From the NCBI RefSeq assembly GCF_014197755.1, contig NZ_JACIGE010000015.1, positions 20,934 through 84,933 on the forward strand: a stretch of DNA of 64,000 nucleotides. Reading direction: 5' to 3'. Position 1 is the first letter of the stretch; each line of letters begins with the position of its first letter. The position numbers and the translations under genes were made by a program. The notes under the pieces are model-generated. The model ran no database searches. It was not told where the DNA came from and was given only the letters and a program-made list of their open reading frames with translations. Source of the DNA: Rhodocyclus tenuis. Lineage in GTDB: Bacteria; Pseudomonadota; Gammaproteobacteria; Burkholderiales; Rhodocyclaceae. Positions 61,194-64,000 of the stretch are shown in pieces.

Positions 61194-62713
61194 AGAACCC
61201 TATCCAGGCCGGCATGGACAAGATGAAGGCGGCGCGGGCGGGAAAGAACGGAGCTGCCGACGGAGTTACAGACGCAGCTACGGAAGCGAGCGCTGAGAAG
61301 ACGGGTGCCAGGCTGGGCGGCTTCCTGCAGAACCTCAAGCTCGACCAGCTCAATCCCTTCGCCCGCGGCAAGGATGCTGCCGACCCCTACGCCGTCTATC
61401 GGCTGGAGGACGAGGTGCTTGCCCGCGATTTCGTCGTCGATGCCGACGCCGCCGTCGTCGCTCAGGATCCGCTGCGTGCGCGCAAGGTAATCAAGACGGT
61501 GGGCATCGCGCTCGGCGTCGCTTTCCTGTGGGCGGCAATCGCGCAGGTGGACGAGATCACCAAGGGCGACGGCAAGGTCATTCCCTCGCGCCAGTTGCAG
61601 GTGGTGCAGTCGCTCGACGGCGGCATCGTCAGCGAAATCCTCGCCAAGGAAGGCGATGTAGTGAAGGAAGGGCAGGTGCTGCTGAAGATCGACAGCACGC
61701 GCTTCATGTCGAGCTTCAAGGAAAGCCGGGCGACCTATCTGGCGCTGCTCGCCAAGTCGGCGCGCCTGCGCGCGCTGGCCGAGGGCAGCGACTTCGTCGC
61801 GCCGCCCGAGGTGCTCGCCGAAGACCCCAAGCTGGTCGAACAGGAACGCAATCTCTACGTGAACCGCAAGGCCGAACTCGACTCGCAGCTGGGCATGGCC
61901 CGCCAGCAGCTGTCGCAGCGCAGCAACGAACTGTCCGAATCGCGTGCTCGCTACGATCAGGCGGCGCAGGGCTACGAGCTGACCTCGAAGGAACTGACGC
62001 TGACCAAGCCGCTGATCCAGTCCGGCGCGGTATCCGACGTCGAACTGTTGCGCCTGCAGCGCGACGTCTCGCGTTACGGCGGCGAACGCAATCAGGCGTC
62101 CTCGCAGATCAACCGCCTGCAGGCAGCGATCAATGAGGCCAAACACAAGATCGAGGATGTTGAACTCGAGTTCAAGAACCAGTCGCGCAACGAGCTTTCG
62201 GAAACGCAGGCCAAGCTGAAAAGCCTGGGCGAGGGCAGCGTCGCGCTGTCCGACAAGGTCAAGCAGGCCGACATCAAGTCGCCGGTCAACGGCACGGTCA
62301 AGCGCATCATGTACAACACCGTCGGCGGCGTCGTGCAGCCGGGCAAGGACATCATCGAGGTGGTGCCGGCCGAAGAGGCCTTACTGCTCGAAGCGCGCGT
62401 GCTGCCGAAGGACATCGCCTTCCTGCGTCCGGGGCAACGCGCCAACGTCAAGCTCACTGCCTACGATTTCACCATCTACGGCGGCCTCGAAGGCAAGCTC
62501 GAACACATCAGTGCTGACTCGGTGCTTGACGAGAAAGGCAACGCCTTCTACATCGTTCGCGTGCGCACGACGCGTCCCGATTTCGGCGCCGACCTGCCGA
62601 TCATCCCCGGCATGACCGCCGAGGTCGACATCATCACCGGCAAGAAGTCGATCCTGAGCTACCTGCTCAAGCCGGTGCTGCGCGCCAAGCAGTATTCGCT
62701 GACCGAGCGCTGA
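61190..62713 (+). CDS. lapC: HlyD-family membrane fusion protein LapC
   Basis: A 507-residue adaptor linking LapB to the TolC-type channel. It has an unusually long cytosolic N-terminus (about 100 residues, Ala/Lys-rich), one membrane helix (VIKTVGIALGVAFLWAAIAQV), a lipoyl half-motif (VVQSLDGGIVSEILAKEGDVVKEGQVLLKID), a long coiled coil (about 190-360) and the C-terminal PGMTAEVDIITGKKSILSYLLKPVL signature. It is translationally coupled to lapB. Confidence 0.93.
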   Translation: MKNPIQAGMDKMKAARAGKNGAADGVTDAATEASAEKTGARLGGFLQNLKLDQLNPFARGKDAADPYAVYRLEDEVLARDFVVDADAAVVAQDPLRARKVIKTVGIALGVAFLWAAIAQVDEITKGDGKVIPSRQLQVVQSLDGGIVSEILAKEGDVVKEGQVLLKIDSTRFMSSFKESRATYLALLAKSARLRALAEGSDFVAPPEVLAEDPKLVEQERNLYVNRKAELDSQLGMARQQLSQRSNELSESRARYDQAAQGYELTSKELTLTKPLIQSGAVSDVELLRLQRDVSRYGGERNQASSQINRLQAAINEAKHKIEDVELEFKNQSRNELSETQAKLKSLGEGSVALSDKVKQADIKSPVNGTVKRIMYNTVGGVVQPGKDIIEVVPAEEALLLEARVLPKDIAFLRPGQRANVKLTAYDFTIYGGLEGKLEHISADSVLDEKGNAFYIVRVRTTRPDFGADLPIIPGMTAEVDIITGKKSILSYLLKPVLRAKQYSLTER

Positions 62714-62723
62714 GGCGGACGCG

Positions 62724-63317
62724 ATGGAACGGATCATTTTCATTACCAGCAGCCGCGTTCCTCCCGTCCGCTGGCGCCAGGCATTCCCCCGGGCCGAGAT
62801 TGTCGACAGCCTGCCGGCCGGAGTCGGCGAGGGTAGTCTCGTCTGGCTGCACAACCTGACGCCAGCGCAGTTGCCCGGCGGCCAGCGCCCGGCGGGAGCA
62901 CGCTTCATCGTCATGCACGACGAACCGTCCGACGCCGCCGGCCTGACGGCCCTGGCGCAAGGCGCCTCCGGCTACTGCCACGCGCACGCCACGCCCGAGT
63001 TGTTGCAGACGATTGCCGAGGTCGTGCGCAAGCAGGGATTGTGGGTCGGCGAATCGCTGCTCAACCGGCTGCTCGGCGGAATCAGCGTTCGTTCGCCGAT
63101 GGCTGGCAAGCACGAAAGCCATCCGGCGCTGACGACACTCTCGGAACGCGAACGCGAGGTGGCCCTGTGCATTGCCCGCGGCGAACCGAACAAGACCATC
63201 GCCCGTCGCCTCGATATCGCCGAGCGTACGGTCAAGGCGCACCTCACCAGCGTTTTCGAGAAGCTCGGCGTGCGTGATCGCCTGCAGCTGGCGCTGCTCC
63301 TCAACAGCGCAGGCTGA
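62724..63317 (+). CDS. LuxR-type regulator with a receiver-like domain lacking the phospho-acceptor
   Basis: A 197-residue protein. The C-terminus is a clear LuxR/NarL HTH (LSEREREVALCIARGEPNKTIARRLDIAERTVKAHLTSVFEKLGV). The N-terminus resembles a receiver (ALAQGASGYCHAHATPELLQTIAEVVRKQGLWV), but the phospho-acceptor Asp position reads VWLHNLTP and the usual Lys is replaced by His. It probably does not respond to phosphorylation. It lies 10 bp after lapC in the same operon and upstream of the adhesin-like gene, so control of adhesin expression is plausible. Confidence 0.85.
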   Translation: MERIIFITSSRVPPVRWRQAFPRAEIVDSLPAGVGEGSLVWLHNLTPAQLPGGQRPAGARFIVMHDEPSDAAGLTALAQGASGYCHAHATPELLQTIAEVVRKQGLWVGESLLNRLLGGISVRSPMAGKHESHPALTTLSEREREVALCIARGEPNKTIARRLDIAERTVKAHLTSVFEKLGVRDRLQLALLLNSAG

Positions 63318-63510
63318 GCGACCTTCCTCCAGCCTGTGGGCGTCGCCCCGCTGGCGCGGCCCGTAGCTTCGTTGCGGCTGGCTGCCAGTCACCCCCGTTG
63401 TCTTTCGCCGTCGCCAAGCCGCATGCCCTTCAGGGCAATGGTTTTCTGGCGCCGAATCGATAGAGTGCGCCTCATAGTCAATCCCGATCTGTTTTCCTAA
63501 AGGAAAAATC
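63318..63510 (+). promoter_or_regulatory. Leader of the adhesin-like gene with hairpins, including one covering the ribosome-binding site
   Basis: TGCCC-TTCA-GGGCA is a short stem-loop within about 63420-63440. The perfect palindrome TTTTCCT-AA-AGGAAAA at 63492-63507 contains the Shine-Dalgarno AGGA, 6 nt before the ATG, so folding would hide the ribosome-binding site. No known riboswitch class is recognised with confidence. Confidence 0.45.
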
Positions 63511-63909
63511 ATGGCAACGAACCAGGCAATCGGCGTCGTCTCCGCCGCCCAAGGTGAAGTCTTCGCCCGTAGCGCCGATGGCAAGATGCGTCGTCTCGCT
63601 CTCGGCGACCAGGTCTTCGAAGGCGACGTCATCGTCACCGCCGCCGGCAGCTCTGCCGAAATCACCCCGTTTGACGGCCAGTTGCTCACCGTCGCCGAAC
63701 AGCAGACGGTCGCCCTTGATCCTCAGGTTTTTGCCGTCGCTGCCGATGCTTCCGCCGGCGCCGTGACGCCGCTCACCAGCACTGCTGCGGCCACGGTTCT
63801 CGAAGGAGTGTTTCCCGGAACCGGCCTCGATGTCGACGCCATCGTCGAAGCCGATGCCGCCGCCGCCGGCATTACCGGCGGTAACGCGGCCGAGGGCGGA
63901 ACGACCTGA
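63511..63909 (+). CDS. LapA-like N-terminal retention module, ending after 132 residues
   Basis: The 132 residues match the N-terminal part of LapA-type RTX adhesins (MATNQAIGVVSAAQGEVFARSADGK... LTVAEQQTVALDPQVFA). This module folds inside the outer-membrane pore and anchors the adhesin. An Ala-rich stretch with AAAAG at 116-120 is the likely LapG cleavage region. A TGA follows GGNAAEGGTT, just where full-length adhesins continue toward the repeats. The next 91 bases show no continuing frame to the window end in any reading frame. It is either a truncated adhesin, a frameshifted one, or a free-standing retention module. Confidence 0.75.
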   Translation: MATNQAIGVVSAAQGEVFARSADGKMRRLALGDQVFEGDVIVTAAGSSAEITPFDGQLLTVAEQQTVALDPQVFAVAADASAGAVTPLTSTAAATVLEGVFPGTGLDVDAIVEADAAAAGITGGNAAEGGTT

Positions 63910-64000
63910 CCTGCCTGAATTCTCCGGACCACTTATTCCTGGAGAACGGCCTCCGGTTGGGTGGTTGATAAACAGGCATTCTTGAACGCCGCTGGCGTCT

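Overview
The window is a bacterial chromosome segment covering the dnaA/oriC neighbourhood. Gene order, codon use and families point to a betaproteobacterium, most likely of the Rhodocyclales (Azoarcus/Thauera/Dechloromonas-like). The markers are rpmH-rnpA-yidD-yidC-mnmE next to dnaA-dnaN-gyrB without recF, mnmG-rsmG-parA-parB-atpIBEFHAGDC, a DUF971-ubiE-Tim44-ubiJ operon, and a DUF3683-type FAD/Fe-S oxidoreductase. The genus is inference only; no rRNA gene is present.

1-10.5 kb is an accessory region of lower GC. At the left edge are the transposase genes of a Tn7-like element (tnsB, cut by the window edge, and tnsA) with an upstream Xre regulator. Then follow a small orphan gene, an HTH-ImmA/IrrE metalloprotease gene with an unknown partner, a Gabija-like pair (OLD-family TOPRIM ATPase/nuclease plus UvrD-like helicase), and a divergent gene whose product carries a canonical HEPN RNxxxH motif. 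A 22-nt repeat occurs on both sides of the Gabija/HEPN block, and a perfect 32-bp palindrome lies between the island and gyrB. This looks like a defence island placed just beyond gyrB.

10.5-23.4 kb is the replication core. gyrB, dnaN and dnaA read leftward; rpmH, rnpA, yidD, yidC, mnmE and a PAS-GGDEF-EAL gene read rightward, so the coding strand switches at the dnaA-rpmH gap. DnaA boxes lie in the dnaN-dnaA gap and one lies upstream of dnaA. An unexpected further cluster sits next to AT-rich DNA at 23.55-23.72 kb.

23.9-31.4 kb is a branched-chain-amino-acid-type (Liv/HAAT) ABC transporter locus with three tandem substrate-binding-protein genes, livH, a livM-livG fusion and livF. 31.5-43.0 kb holds mnmG, rsmG, parA, parB and the complete F1Fo ATP synthase operon, with a clear promoter in front of atpI and a terminator after atpC.

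43.1-50.3 kb holds an 11-copy heptanucleotide tandem repeat, the leftward ubiquinone genes (ubiJ, Tim44-like, ubiE, DUF971; ubiB is not here), phoB-phoR with a Pho box, and a HIT-family/PilZ-like gene pair. 50.4-54.3 kb is one 1291-codon oxidoreductase gene.

54.4-64 kb is a c-di-GMP-controlled surface-adhesion (Lap) system. It has lapD and lapG reading left, and a TolC-type outer-membrane gene, lapB, lapC and a LuxR-type regulator reading right. The last gene encodes a LapA-like N-terminal retention module that stops after 132 residues.
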